The notes: generated from the sequence alone by a model not told the origin. A stretch of DNA of 32,215 bases from Saprospiraceae bacterium (GCA_020847425.1 JADLCC010000170.1:1-32215), one strand, 5' to 3'. Positions 1 to 9,700 are shown, counted from the first letter of the stretch. A program made the numbers and translations.

Positions 1-5
1 ACGGC

Positions 6-1361
6 ATGAAAAAGATGCTGGAACCGCAGTTTCCCGGCATCGGACTGTGGGTGGCTGTGGTCATCGCGTTTGTGGTGCAACGGCTCAACGGCGTGTCGGT
101 GCATTTCAGCACCCGGATGATCGCCGCCGCTTTCCTGCCCAGGGCGGAAAAACAAAGCCTCGAAAATCAGTGCGCGGCCGGAGTGGACATCACGATCGGC
201 ATCCTGTGTCTCTGTCTGACCGCCGGGATTTGCACCGTGGATTTTATCGTCAACCGCGAAGGCAACCACGAAGCCGTGGAACGTATGACCGCCAAACCGG
301 AGGAAAAGGTGGTGGACACGGCTCCGCACGATAAAGTGCTGGGCCTGGCAGAAAAAGCCCGCAACGCCGAAAAAGCCGCCGAAGACCGCGAACGCGCCGC
401 ATGGGGAACGAAGGTGGATAGCGAGATCAATAAAGAAAAGCGGCGGCTGGAATCGCGCAAGAAGCACCTCGCCGGGGTAGGAGCCAACTGGGCGCAAGTA
501 GAAACCCGGCAAATCAATGCGCAGCTGGCCGGTCTGGAGAAAAAGCGCCGCGAAGGCAAAGCGGAGTTCCTGCCCAAAACCAGCAACCTGGCCGAAAAAG
601 AAAAAGCCCTGGCCGACATTGCCGCACAGCAAAGCAGTCTGCTGCTCGGGCAACAAACCCAGGTGGATCAGGCCAACACCCGTGCCTTGAGTGACTACGA
701 GTCGCGCAAGGAATCGCGCAAAAGCGGCATGTTCCTGATTTACTTAGCGGGGATGTTTCTGTGGCATATTTGCCACGGGATGCGGCAGTACCGCGCACTC
801 AAATTCGACGAAAAGCACCCCGACGGCGATAGCCCGCTGATCGAGATTTTCAAAACCATCGGCAACGGGCTGAACAACGCCCTGTGGACCGTCCGGGCGA
901 AAATCTACGACTGGCTGCCGGAGGATGAAATCCGCGACGCGGCCAAAAAAGACCTGCTGGCCAAGGTGCAAACTGATCTCTGCCAGGAAGTATTCCAATT
1001 CGTGACCAACAACCAGGGTGTGAACGAAATGGCGATCTACCTCGCCCTGAAACACCGCGACCTGAACGAGGTACGCCAATCGTTGCGGGTGCTCAAAACC
1101 GCCCGGCTATTGTTCGAGAACAGCGGCCTTTGGACGGCGGACAAACACCAGGCCCAGTTTTTTTTTGACCTGACGGGAGGGGAGGGCGGCGGACCGGACA
1201 AACGCCTTGGAAATCAGACCCCGGGCGCCAAATTTATCATCGACGAAACCTTCATCCGGGCCTTAATAGATGACCTGCTGGCCGCCCGGAACTTCATCCG
1301 GGATAAAGTCCAGATCGACCTGTTGATCCGGGAATTAGAAACAACCATTCAATTTGTTTGA
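6..1361 (+). CDS. Membrane-anchored coiled-coil protein of unknown function
   Basis: A 451-residue protein that I cannot assign to a named family. Hydrophobic segments lie near residues 10-25, 60-82 and 241-256. The long stretch between the last two (about 95-235) is rich in K, E, A and R and reads as a coiled coil. The C-terminal ~190 residues look soluble and helical, with an acidic Gly-rich loop (LTGGEGGG). This gives a several-pass inner-membrane protein with a large charged region between membrane segments. The ATG lies 5 bases from the window edge and the frame is open upstream, so the true start could be earlier. The next gene begins one base after this stop codon, which indicates a shared transcript. 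A role in an integrated element is possible but unsupported. Confidence 0.7.
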   Translation: MKKMLEPQFPGIGLWVAVVIAFVVQRLNGVSVHFSTRMIAAAFLPRAEKQSLENQCAAGVDITIGILCLCLTAGICTVDFIVNREGNHEAVERMTAKPEEKVVDTAPHDKVLGLAEKARNAEKAAEDRERAAWGTKVDSEINKEKRRLESRKKHLAGVGANWAQVETRQINAQLAGLEKKRREGKAEFLPKTSNLAEKEKALADIAAQQSSLLLGQQTQVDQANTRALSDYESRKESRKSGMFLIYLAGMFLWHICHGMRQYRALKFDEKHPDGDSPLIEIFKTIGNGLNNALWTVRAKIYDWLPEDEIRDAAKKDLLAKVQTDLCQEVFQFVTNNQGVNEMAIYLALKHRDLNEVRQSLRVLKTARLLFENSGLWTADKHQAQFFFDLTGGEGGGPDKRLGNQTPGAKFIIDETFIRALIDDLLAARNFIRDKVQIDLLIRELETTIQFV

Positions 1362-1362
1362 T

Positions 1363-2046
1363 ATGACACTCGCCGAATTGGACGAACACATCAAAACCTT
1401 TAAACGCCGGGTAAATGACCCGCAACTGAGCGAAGCCCAGCGTGCCGCATTCCAAGCCGCCCTGGAAGGGGCAGAAAAGCAGCGGCAGGAACTGCTGGCC
1501 GAACAGGCGCCCGCCGTGGTGCCTAAACTGGAGCGAACGATTCTCAAACCGCCGGTGGATAACCAATCGGGTTCATTGTCCGTAACGCCACCGGTTATCG
1601 TCGAGCCGGATCCGGCCGCTACACCGCTCGAACCGCCGGCGCCCCCCGGTGGCCCTGAAAAAAAAACGCTGGTTCGCTCGTCTGCCCCAGTTGTGGGTAC
1701 TGTTTCGATGCAGAACCCTGATTCGGATTCGATTGTGGTGGAGTGTGATCTGGAAGGGCTCTCCAAAACCGTGATCGTTTTCCGCTGGGGCAAGACGGAG
1801 GAGCGGCTGTCGCCCGGTGTAGCGATGGGGCGTTTTAAAGCGCGGGTGGCGGATGTGGCGCGGTTGAAGAATCGGAAGATGGAGGAGAGCCGATGTTTTC
1901 GGCGGGCTGTGGGGTATTATGCGGGGTTGTGTAGGTTTTATGGACGGGAGTTAACGGCAAAGGAGTTGGGGGTTCGAGGGAAGATGGCCCGGGCCGTAGA
2001 GACCATTAGAGGCCATTTACCAATTAACGCCAGCCCTATTTTGTAG
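1363..2046 (+). CDS. Hypothetical protein, proline-rich linker
   Basis: A 227-residue protein of unknown function. Residues 1-50 are a charged helix (LAELDEHIKTFKRR), about 65-110 is a Pro-rich linker (PPAPPGGPEKK), and the C-terminal ~100 residues are basic and contain an RWGKTEERLSPG segment. I start it at the ATG at 1363, just after the stop of the preceding gene; a TTG at 1354 would add three residues. Its last ~30 bases overlap the 3' end of the convergent MORN-repeat gene, exactly where base composition drops from GC-rich to AT-rich. The C-terminus may therefore have been altered when the AT-rich segment arrived. Tight coupling with the upstream membrane protein suggests a shared function. 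Confidence 0.65.
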   Translation: MTLAELDEHIKTFKRRVNDPQLSEAQRAAFQAALEGAEKQRQELLAEQAPAVVPKLERTILKPPVDNQSGSLSVTPPVIVEPDPAATPLEPPAPPGGPEKKTLVRSSAPVVGTVSMQNPDSDSIVVECDLEGLSKTVIVFRWGKTEERLSPGVAMGRFKARVADVARLKNRKMEESRCFRRAVGYYAGLCRFYGRELTAKELGVRGKMARAVETIRGHLPINASPIL

Positions 2047-3525
2047 ATATTTAATTCTTTCATAATACTCGGGAGACCCTTCGCCATATTTATCCTTGAA
2101 TTCTCGAATTTTTGGCATATATTCATATTTATCGTGAAGGTGGATTTTCTGAATTTCTTCTAAACTTGTATCTTTATATTGAAGAAATCTGCTGGTATCT
2201 TCGTTTGTAATTGTGCCCAAAAATGACAATATCATGAACATGGTGCTTAAATCATCTTTTTTATTATAGTTGAAAAAATTGTTTTCATTGGGGTTTTCAT
2301 TCTTTTTATAACTCTCAACCCTTTCAACAAATGAACTCCACGTAGCGCTATAAAGAATCTCGCTTGTTGAGTCAGGATATAAAACAAAGCAACTCCCTTT
2401 TGGGCTTCCATTAGAAAAGATCCCTTCTATTCCAATGCCATTTCTAAGTATCAATCTACCCAGGCCGTTAAATTTATCATTTTTAAAACACCCTTCGTAT
2501 TTTGCTCCATTTGGATATAGCAATTTTGCTTTACCAACATGACTTTCATGATCAAAATCCCCTTCATAAATAATGCCATCAGGATATATCATTCGTCCAA
2601 ACCCATGTGGCCTTAGACTATCAATTTCACCATAATAATATACACCATCGGAAGAAATTAATTCACATTTACCAAGTGCATTTATGCTTTGAAATTTTCC
2701 TCGAATCTCAATTTTTTTATTACCAATTTCAAAATTAAAAACCCCATTACCACTTATCATTCCATCATCAAATTCCCCTTCATACGATTCTATATAGAGA
2801 TCGTTTTTAGAAAACATCCTTTTACCTCTGCCTTGTAGTCTCCCAGAACTATTAAAAATACCACTATCCTTGTGCCCTCCAATCTCTGAAAGGTCTAAGG
2901 TGCCACTTTCCATTTTACCATTTCTCATGGTTCCCCAAAAATGAATTTTTCCCTCGCCAGTTTGAATTTCGAGATACGACTTGCCATTTGCAGATTCAAA
3001 ACATCCTGAATCACTTAGTAAGTTATAGACAACATTATTTATTGGCAGATCACGGCTTACAAAAATTTTACAACCGTTCTGGCATATAGCTGGCTTATAT
3101 CCATTAACAGAATATATTGGGCCACCTAAATCATATTTCCAATAATCTTTAGAATAATTGTTGCTAAAAACTCTAATGTGATTGGGAGAAAAGGCTACCA
3201 TCTTAACGCTACCCCGTTTATATTCATTTAAGCCGTTTTGATATAAAGTTTTATTATACGTATGACTCTGCCAATTTTTAATTAATATTTTCTGCGCTTT
3301 ACGATTTATTTCCATACAATCTAATTTATCGTTAATATTAATCCATCGGCCGCTAATATCATAATTCGCTTCCTTAAAGGTCATTTCTGCAAAACTTTCA
3401 GATGCATTTCCCTCTTTCATTAGATTATTTTGTACATCCCTTGGGTCATAATATAAATCATCTTGCCCTATGCATTTTGAAAAAACACAAAATGTATAAA
3501 TAATATATATAAATAAACGTTTCAT
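2017..3525 (-). CDS. Secreted MORN-repeat protein
   Basis: A 502-residue protein. I chose the ATG at 3525 rather than one 16 codons upstream because it starts directly with a hydrophobic signal sequence (MKRLFIYIIYTFCVF) ending near C-I-G-Q; the Cys could be a lipidation site. From about residue 195 to 385 it carries MORN-type repeats of the pattern YEG-F-G-G-G (YYGEIDS-HGFGRM, YEGDFD-VGKAKL, YEGCFK-FNGLGRL). MORN repeats usually mediate protein or lipid contacts and have no catalytic role. The first ~190 residues are unassigned. The gene is strikingly AT-rich compared with all neighbours, suggesting recent acquisition, and its 3' end overlaps the convergent gene. Confidence 0.8.
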   Translation of the reverse strand: MKRLFIYIIYTFCVFSKCIGQDDLYYDPRDVQNNLMKEGNASESFAEMTFKEANYDISGRWININDKLDCMEINRKAQKILIKNWQSHTYNKTLYQNGLNEYKRGSVKMVAFSPNHIRVFSNNYSKDYWKYDLGGPIYSVNGYKPAICQNGCKIFVSRDLPINNVVYNLLSDSGCFESANGKSYLEIQTGEGKIHFWGTMRNGKMESGTLDLSEIGGHKDSGIFNSSGRLQGRGKRMFSKNDLYIESYEGEFDDGMISGNGVFNFEIGNKKIEIRGKFQSINALGKCELISSDGVYYYGEIDSLRPHGFGRMIYPDGIIYEGDFDHESHVGKAKLLYPNGAKYEGCFKNDKFNGLGRLILRNGIGIEGIFSNGSPKGSCFVLYPDSTSEILYSATWSSFVERVESYKKNENPNENNFFNYNKKDDLSTMFMILSFLGTITNEDTSRFLQYKDTSLEEIQKIHLHDKYEYMPKIREFKDKYGEGSPEYYERIKYLQNRAGVNW

Positions 3526-3652
3526 AGTATTTTGTTTTATGACATGTGCTTTAGTAAATGATGCGCACAGCAACGCATTATAAAAATGTTAGAAATGCGG
3601 CTTTATATCTTTATACCCGGCATGTAGAAGACATATCAAATTCTAATTGAGA

Positions 3653-6016
3653 TTAATGCCTGTTACACTGAATTAAACTCAGGTCGCCATTGTATCTTAC
3701 GATTTCGTGATCTATATATTCCAGTTCCAATGTCCAAGTGTACACTCCTGGTTGAGCGTTTACTCCGTCCCAATCCGCAGCCTTGTCGCTTGGAAAGCAG
3801 TTTTTAGCCCCGAACCGCCAGTTGCCCCAACGATCATAAATATTTAATGCAACAATTCTGATGATCTGATTGTCACGCGGATACACACGCCAGTATTGGT
3901 TTTCAACCTGGGCCGCGTCGGGGCAAAAAACATTGGGCGCGTAGAAAGCCCGCTCTTTGCTGACATTTAAATACATCTCTGCGGTATCCGTGCAGCCATA
4001 CAAGTCTGTTGCGAAGAGTTGGATAAGGCCACTTTTGACAGCTGTTCCGATAAGGTCAGAACAATCATCGCAGTAACTCTGTACACCAGGAGCCAGCCAC
4101 TGGAACCCGCTGGTCGGGAAATTGAAAACGGGCGTGATTTCGATAGGATCGCCTATATTGCTCTTCAGGCTTGCAGGCAAGACGATCTGGAAAGGCTCCA
4201 CGCGTTGTTCAGCGATTTCTATGGAACGGGTTTGGATACAACCTGTAGCATCTTGTATTTCAATGGTATAAATGCCGGAAGACAAGTTTTTAAAAACAAA
4301 TCCTGTTTGAAAATCCTCTGGGAATAATCTGGCTTGATAAGGCGCGATACCGCCTGAGAGGTCGAGTTCAATCCATCCTTTTTTGTCCTTAAAACAGAAA
4401 TTATCTTCGTGTTTTTCGGTAAAAGTCAAGGTTTGTACTTCAAGCTCCGAGGTGGCCGTGCAGCCATTTACATCGGTTACGGTAACTGTGCAGGAGCCTT
4501 CCTGCTCAATGGAGGCTATGGTTTCCGTTTGTCCATTCGACCAGAGGATACTGTAGGGTTGCGTGCCACCAGTTGTTGTGGCTATGGCTGTTCCGACAAG
4601 CCAATCGCGGCATTTGGGCAAGCGAATGATTTGGGATTCGGCAGACAACTGAGTTGGCTCGATGATCGTACCATTGTCTGACATGGTGCATCCTAACGTG
4701 CCTTCAGTCAGGGTGACCGTATAAACGCCGGGCGGCAACGCAGCAATACAAGGTGTGGTTTCGCCTGTGATCCATTGATAAGTGATCGTGCCGGCATTTA
4801 TGGGTTTGGCACAGAGTCCTCCGTTGTTTAGCCCCTGACAAGTCACATTTTTCTGCTCCAATGTAAAACGGGGAAGGGCGACCTGGTTGACTTGGACGGT
4901 ATCATAAAACTTACAGGTCTCAAATGTGTACTCTACGGTGTAAATTCCCGGCGTTTTTACCTCCAGGAAAGCAGTCGTATCGCCCGTATTCCATCTATAT
5001 CTTCCATTCACTTCCATGCCTGTGAGGAGCACAGCGCTTCCTTCGCAAAAAGAAACCGCAGGTTTTTCAATGATATTCAAATCGGTGGCAGTGGGTATTC
5101 GATATTCCAATTCCAGCAAACAATCGTGGCTCAGGCTGGAATAAGGCTGAAACGACACGGATACGGTGTCGCCAAGGATCGGATTAGGGATGGTGACGAC
5201 TTGCCCTGTTTGCCCGGTCGACCATTGGTAATTTGTAAACCCGGGAGGAGCAGCAAGTTGGATGGCGTTGCTCCCTCCGGGGCAGAAAGGGCTGACGGTG
5301 GTTATTGCGCTTTGCAGGCATTCGATGGTGAAAAGTGCCAGCGCGTAGTGGTTAGCGTTGCCTTTCCCACAGTTGTAAGTACCTAGCTCAATAGTAACTA
5401 CTTCACCTGCATAGGCGCGCAAATCAATGGAAGCACTTGTCCAATTCCGATAACGGACATTACCACAGTTTTGAAAGCCTGGAATATTACCGCCGGCAAC
5501 TACTTCGTATTGCCCACAAGGAATTGGATTATTATTTTTATCCCGTATTTTAAATTGAAACTTTGGTTTTTGAGCAGGGGTATGGTCATTGGGATCATAC
5601 ATTACAACTGCAAACTGTACTTGCAGCATAGTGCTATTCGGCTGAACCAGGAAGGAGGTACTCAGCCGTTCATAACGATACTTGCCGTAATCAGTGCCTA
5701 TCTGAATAGAAATGGGTTTGCCTTGTGGTACACATAATATTTTATCACAGTTGAGCTTATTGGCCACTACATACCCGTCTGACGGTTTGTGCGTTTTAAA
5801 ATGGTCTGGACTAAGCCCGAAGTTTGTTTCAAGGTAGGTTACCACTCCGCTGGGCGATACCTTAAGTCTCCCCCATTCCCCCTTCCATAATGCGGGATCT
5901 AAAATGCCGTTTTCACAGGCCATGCCCGAGCAATCGTTCAGGGTGGGTTGAGCGCGGGATGCTGAAATACATCCGGCAATAAAAAATGCAGAAAGGAAAA
6001 TTTGCTTCGCGTTCAT
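3653..6016 (-). CDS. T9SS cargo protein with SprB repeats and gliding-type C-terminal domain
   Basis: A 787-residue secreted protein. Residues 1-22 are a signal peptide ending in SRAQ. About 25-235 is an N-terminal beta-rich domain with several Cys. Around residues 320-600 lie SprB-like repeats with the hallmarks YxW-x-G-T and GxYTVTVTD-x-GC (for example YQWITGETTP, LPPGVYTVTLTEG, CTVTVTDVNGC). The last ~95 residues (APNVFCPD, YDRWGNWRF, WDG, PGVYTWTLE) match the gliding-motility-associated C-terminal domain, also called type B CTD, that directs export through the type IX secretion system. Its likely role is a surface adhesin or matrix protein. No catalytic motif is visible. The next gene upstream is another T9SS cargo, but a hairpin separates the two. 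Confidence 0.88.
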   Translation of the reverse strand: MNAKQIFLSAFFIAGCISASRAQPTLNDCSGMACENGILDPALWKGEWGRLKVSPSGVVTYLETNFGLSPDHFKTHKPSDGYVVANKLNCDKILCVPQGKPISIQIGTDYGKYRYERLSTSFLVQPNSTMLQVQFAVVMYDPNDHTPAQKPKFQFKIRDKNNNPIPCGQYEVVAGGNIPGFQNCGNVRYRNWTSASIDLRAYAGEVVTIELGTYNCGKGNANHYALALFTIECLQSAITTVSPFCPGGSNAIQLAAPPGFTNYQWSTGQTGQVVTIPNPILGDTVSVSFQPYSSLSHDCLLELEYRIPTATDLNIIEKPAVSFCEGSAVLLTGMEVNGRYRWNTGDTTAFLEVKTPGIYTVEYTFETCKFYDTVQVNQVALPRFTLEQKNVTCQGLNNGGLCAKPINAGTITYQWITGETTPCIAALPPGVYTVTLTEGTLGCTMSDNGTIIEPTQLSAESQIIRLPKCRDWLVGTAIATTTGGTQPYSILWSNGQTETIASIEQEGSCTVTVTDVNGCTATSELEVQTLTFTEKHEDNFCFKDKKGWIELDLSGGIAPYQARLFPEDFQTGFVFKNLSSGIYTIEIQDATGCIQTRSIEIAEQRVEPFQIVLPASLKSNIGDPIEITPVFNFPTSGFQWLAPGVQSYCDDCSDLIGTAVKSGLIQLFATDLYGCTDTAEMYLNVSKERAFYAPNVFCPDAAQVENQYWRVYPRDNQIIRIVALNIYDRWGNWRFGAKNCFPSDKAADWDGVNAQPGVYTWTLELEYIDHEIVRYNGDLSLIQCNRH

Positions 6017-6048
6017 GTTAGTTTGAAAAAAATTTTATGAAAAATGTA

Positions 6049-6070
6049 CCCCGAGGTGGCTGCCTCGGGG
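6049..6070 (-). terminator. Hairpin terminator after the 990-residue T9SS protein gene
   Basis: A perfect 8-bp stem (CCCCGAGG / CCTCGGGG) with a 6-base loop lies 16 bases past the stop codon of the leftward gene ending at 6086. It is followed on the transcript by a T-containing stretch (TACATTTTTC). This looks like a factor-independent terminator separating the two T9SS cargo genes. Confidence 0.7.
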
Positions 6071-6085
6071 CACGAGCGCTTTCAT

Positions 6086-9058
6086 TCACTTTTTAATAAT
6101 CGTTCCGCTCCAGATGCCCGTTTTAGAGCGGAGCAATAGCATGTAAGTACCCGCCGGTAGATTGTCCAAAGACACTTCCAGTACCGGAGATGCGCCGGCA
6201 ACAGACTCGCTGTGCAGTAATTGGCCATTGAGGCCAACTATTTGCAAGCGCCGGATTTCTGCCTGGGCGCGAGCATCCAGCGTGATACGCAGGTAGCGTT
6301 CGGTGGGGTTAGGGGAGAGGATTATGTTGTAAATACCCGTCAGGTCATGTGCCGAAGAAGCCATTTTTACAATAATATCATCGGAGGAGGTGCAGCCGTC
6401 GACGGTCACAGTGACGGTATATGTCCCTGCCGGAACAGTAATACACCGTGTCGTAGGGCCATGTGCCCATTTATAGGTCGCATTAGACAAGTCTTTTGCG
6501 CACAGATAAATAGTAGATTGGCCTTGTTGAAGGGTGGTGTCAGCGCCAAGGCCCGGGCTTGGCGCCGCTTGAGAACTGTTGACGGTGCCTGATGCGACCC
6601 TGGTGCAGGTATTCACATCCGTCATGGTGACAGTGTACATGCCAGATGTAAGGCCACTGATCGTTGGAGTGGTCGCGTTGTTCGCATTGCCCCCCTCCCA
6701 TTTCCACGATGAGACGGCAGTCCCGCCTTGAGCGGTAACCGTGATCTTGCCATTGGCCAACCCGCAAGTCGTGTGTGTGACGGACGAACTGAGCGTGGCG
6801 ACTGTTGGGGGCCCCACCACAGTGCTGGTACTGGATGAGCAGCCCTTACCGTCTGTGACCGTGACCGTGTAAGCGCCTGCCGGAAGGCCCGTCAGGTCTT
6901 TATCCGTGTATCCATTGTTCCAAATATACGTCAATGGGGAACAGAGGCTTGTGGTAAACAGACTGATTTTCCCATTGGGCTGGGCACAGGAAGCATTGTT
7001 TGTAACAACAGTAGTAATGCCGGGCGGGCTGCACGAGCCCCCAATCGTCACCGAACCTGAAGCGGTGCAACCGCAGCCCTCTGATGTGGTGACGGTAACG
7101 GTGTAAGTCGTACCGGTAAGACCGGCGGCGAGGCCACTGATTTCCTTTGTTGTTTTGCCATTGCTCCACAGGTATGCGGTATAACCTTCCGGCGCTGAAG
7201 CGCTGCCGTTTGATTGGCCGCACGATGTGTTCATACCCGTTACATTGATGGAAGCAGGGGGAACGCACACGCTAACCTCGTCGATGATGAAGCCCTGTGA
7301 ACCTCCTGCTGTGGAAAAATCGCGGTTCCCGCGTTGTTGAAAACGGATCACGAACGTCGCGGACTTGGGAAGACCGACTTGGGCGCAGAGCGCATCTAAG
7401 TCGAGGGTGTATTTTTTCCAAACATCATCTGTGCCGGCGGGATTGAACGTATAGACTTGCTTGAACGTCTCGCCACCGTTGTTGCTAAAATATACCCCGT
7501 CTTCGTCTTGATTGCTATCGTTATAGTCCCTCATCCAGAAGTTTAATTTCGCGCCGTTGACACCTTGCATATTCACCCGAAGATCGGCGGCATTGACCGC
7601 GTAGTAGGAGTTGTCTGTGGGATCCTGGCGCATTCCCATGACTAACACTTTCGCCCCCTCGTGTGCGGGGAAATTGATGCCGGCGTAAGACGACAGCACA
7701 TCCAACAAAGCATCCGGACGAATCCAGGAGGGGTTGCTGATGGTCATGCCGTTGACAAAAGCATCCGCCCTATACCAGTGGTCGGGCAAGCCCGCCTCGA
7801 ACCCGTCGCAAAATGGAACACCGGCGTACTTGATATCCGGCGCCGTCACCCGTACATTGTCAATCAAAACGGCTTGTCTGCCTCCGGCGAAGTTAAAATC
7901 GCGGTTGAAGCGCTCCTGAAAGCGAATGACAAATTTATCCGAGAGCGGGTAAAGTCCGTTCGCAGCGGCTAATTTGTCTATGTCAATCATCAACTCGCCC
8001 CATACGTCGTCGGTCCACTTATTGAAAGGAAAATCGTACACCTTCTTAAAAGAAAGTCCACCGTTGTTACTGAAAAAAAGTCCGATTTCCGCCGGATTAT
8101 TGGAATTGTAATAAGCGCCCCAGTCTTGCAACGCAAAACGCAACTCTGCCTGAGGCCGGTTCAGCAGATTCAAGTGCAAGTCAATCGCATTGGCAACATA
8201 TAGGGTATTAGCCGCAGGATCCTGGCGCTGGCCCATCGCCAGCACCTGATTTCCAGAGTAGGGTGGAAATGACACCCCAGCGAAACTGCTCAAGGGCGCA
8301 ACCACGCCATCCGGGCGAATCTGGCCAGGGTCGGATACCGTTCCGCCGCAACGATACGGGTCAACCCAACTCCAGTTGTTTTTGAGGCTTGGCGTTTCAA
8401 AGTCGTCGGTAAATGGAATTGGGGCGTATTGCGCGGGGGATTCCCGGACAACCACATCGTCGATCATCAAACCATCGCGGCCACCGGCGGAATTGAAATC
8501 TTTGAAGTGCTTGCTTCGGAAGCGGATGACAAATGTGCCGTTTAATGCCAGCCCTGATGCTTTGGCGATATCAATTGGCGGAAACTGCCCGCATACATCA
8601 TCAGCATATTCATCCGGTTTAAACTGAAAGAAGGTTGATTCCGGGAAGGTCATTCCGCCATCATTGCTGAAAAGGATGCCGTTTTCCGTGTAGCCATTGT
8701 CCGCATCTTTAAGCCAGAACGACAATGTCACATTGGTCTTCCCTGCCAGGTTGAGCGATAGATCAAGGTAATTGTACGTAGTTGTACCGCTCAGGTCGCC
8801 CGAAAGCCCCATACCTACCCCCTGATTGCCATTACAGGGTATGTAGGTATTGCCCAGCGTTGTTGCTATCGCGACCAGCCCTTTGTTTGCGCCAGGCCTG
8901 GGGGTCCATTGGGATTTGAAAGTGGTTCCGCTCTCAAAATCGTCGGAGAAAATGATCTGCTGCGCAAACACCGGAGCGCAGCAGAACAAAAGCGCCGGCA
9001 CGATGATGGTGGGGAGGACATTTGTTGCGGTAGCGGAGAAAAGTTGATTGTTTTTCAT
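6086..9058 (-). CDS. Large T9SS cargo protein with three repeated N-terminal modules, SprB-like repeats and type A sorting signal
   Basis: A 990-residue secreted protein with a signal peptide ending in VFAQ. The first ~600 residues hold three ~185-residue modules. Each starts with a D-x-FE/FEAG motif (FSDDFESG, FTDDFETP, FCDGFEAG) and ends with an RDF-AGG-IDxVxV motif (FKDFNSAGG, FNRDFNFAGG, GNRDFSTAGG). They are beta-rich and resemble lectin-like or MAM-like jelly rolls, which is an inference. Around 600-800 there are SprB-like repeats (YLWSNGKTT, GAYTVTVTDGKGC). The final ~80 residues (IILSPNPTERYLRI through AGTYMLLLRS) are a type A T9SS sorting domain. It is probably an adhesin or carbohydrate-binding surface protein. 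It uses a different CTD type from its neighbour. Confidence 0.88.
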   Translation of the reverse strand: MKNNQLFSATATNVLPTIIVPALLFCCAPVFAQQIIFSDDFESGTTFKSQWTPRPGANKGLVAIATTLGNTYIPCNGNQGVGMGLSGDLSGTTTYNYLDLSLNLAGKTNVTLSFWLKDADNGYTENGILFSNDGGMTFPESTFFQFKPDEYADDVCGQFPPIDIAKASGLALNGTFVIRFRSKHFKDFNSAGGRDGLMIDDVVVRESPAQYAPIPFTDDFETPSLKNNWSWVDPYRCGGTVSDPGQIRPDGVVAPLSSFAGVSFPPYSGNQVLAMGQRQDPAANTLYVANAIDLHLNLLNRPQAELRFALQDWGAYYNSNNPAEIGLFFSNNGGLSFKKVYDFPFNKWTDDVWGELMIDIDKLAAANGLYPLSDKFVIRFQERFNRDFNFAGGRQAVLIDNVRVTAPDIKYAGVPFCDGFEAGLPDHWYRADAFVNGMTISNPSWIRPDALLDVLSSYAGINFPAHEGAKVLVMGMRQDPTDNSYYAVNAADLRVNMQGVNGAKLNFWMRDYNDSNQDEDGVYFSNNGGETFKQVYTFNPAGTDDVWKKYTLDLDALCAQVGLPKSATFVIRFQQRGNRDFSTAGGSQGFIIDEVSVCVPPASINVTGMNTSCGQSNGSASAPEGYTAYLWSNGKTTKEISGLAAGLTGTTYTVTVTTSEGCGCTASGSVTIGGSCSPPGITTVVTNNASCAQPNGKISLFTTSLCSPLTYIWNNGYTDKDLTGLPAGAYTVTVTDGKGCSSSTSTVVGPPTVATLSSSVTHTTCGLANGKITVTAQGGTAVSSWKWEGGNANNATTPTISGLTSGMYTVTMTDVNTCTRVASGTVNSSQAAPSPGLGADTTLQQGQSTIYLCAKDLSNATYKWAHGPTTRCITVPAGTYTVTVTVDGCTSSDDIIVKMASSAHDLTGIYNIILSPNPTERYLRITLDARAQAEIRRLQIVGLNGQLLHSESVAGASPVLEVSLDNLPAGTYMLLLRSKTGIWSGTIIKK

Positions 9059-9110
9059 AGGAAAAGGTTAGTATGCTTGAGTGGGATGCAATGCTTGAAA
9101 AACTTGCGCT

Positions 9111-9572
9111 TTACTTCTCTTTCATCCTTGCTACAATGAGCGCAAAAAAGCCATCTTTAAAGCTATCTTTAAAGCCCTCTTGGACAGATTCCATCGCAAA
9201 CGGCTTCACGGTGAACTTGTACCTGTCGCTCTCACTGGAAACAAGTGAGACAATAGCTACGTTTTTTTCGTCTGCATCACATTTTATTTTGACGCCTGCG
9301 GCGTCGTAAACACACAGATCAATGTCCTTTATCCGCTCATCGCCCATTGCTACGATCATGTAAGTGCTGCCCGATGAAAGTGGGTACGTCTGGGATGAAG
9401 ATCCGCCTGCCTTGACGTTGTCGAGCTGCACCAACAAGATTTGATGCCCTTGTTCTTCTATGGCGGCAACCAGCAAAATTGCTTTTCTCAAAATCTCTTT
9501 TACGCTTACTTGGGCGTTGGATAGTGTGCTAAAAAAAAGGCAGGGCAGGGCAATGAGACAGAGTTTGCGCAT
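9111..9572 (-). CDS. Small secreted protein with PPC-like beta domain
   Basis: A 153-residue protein with a clear signal peptide (MRKLCLIALPCLFFSTLSNAQ). The core from about residue 55 to 125 (YMIVAMGDERIKDIDLCVYD, then GVKIKCDAD, then DRYKFTVKPF) has the spacing of bacterial pre-peptidase C-terminal (PPC)-like domains: a turn with D-x-DL, a second acidic strand, and a final Y-x-x-V strand. That assignment is by eye. It lies 128 bases downstream of the CsgG-like gene on the same strand, close to the CHAT peptidase gene, so a secreted partner of that peptidase is plausible. No catalytic residues are recognised. Confidence 0.65.
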   Translation of the reverse strand: MRKLCLIALPCLFFSTLSNAQVSVKEILRKAILLVAAIEEQGHQILLVQLDNVKAGGSSSQTYPLSSGSTYMIVAMGDERIKDIDLCVYDAAGVKIKCDADEKNVAIVSLVSSESDRYKFTVKPFAMESVQEGFKDSFKDGFFALIVARMKEK

Positions 9573-9700
9573 GACGTAATATTTAAGAATGTGAAAAATT
9601 TATCAAATAGGCGTAGCAGGTTTTGATTTCTGCTTTGTTATGGGTGAGTGGTATTGGGAGAAAAAAATACTTCAGATTTTGAAAAAAATGCAGATTTCCC

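Noticed and set aside
4019-5737. Several plus-strand open frames of 60-165 codons
   Set aside because: They are antisense to the SprB-repeat gene and show no coherent domain or start context.
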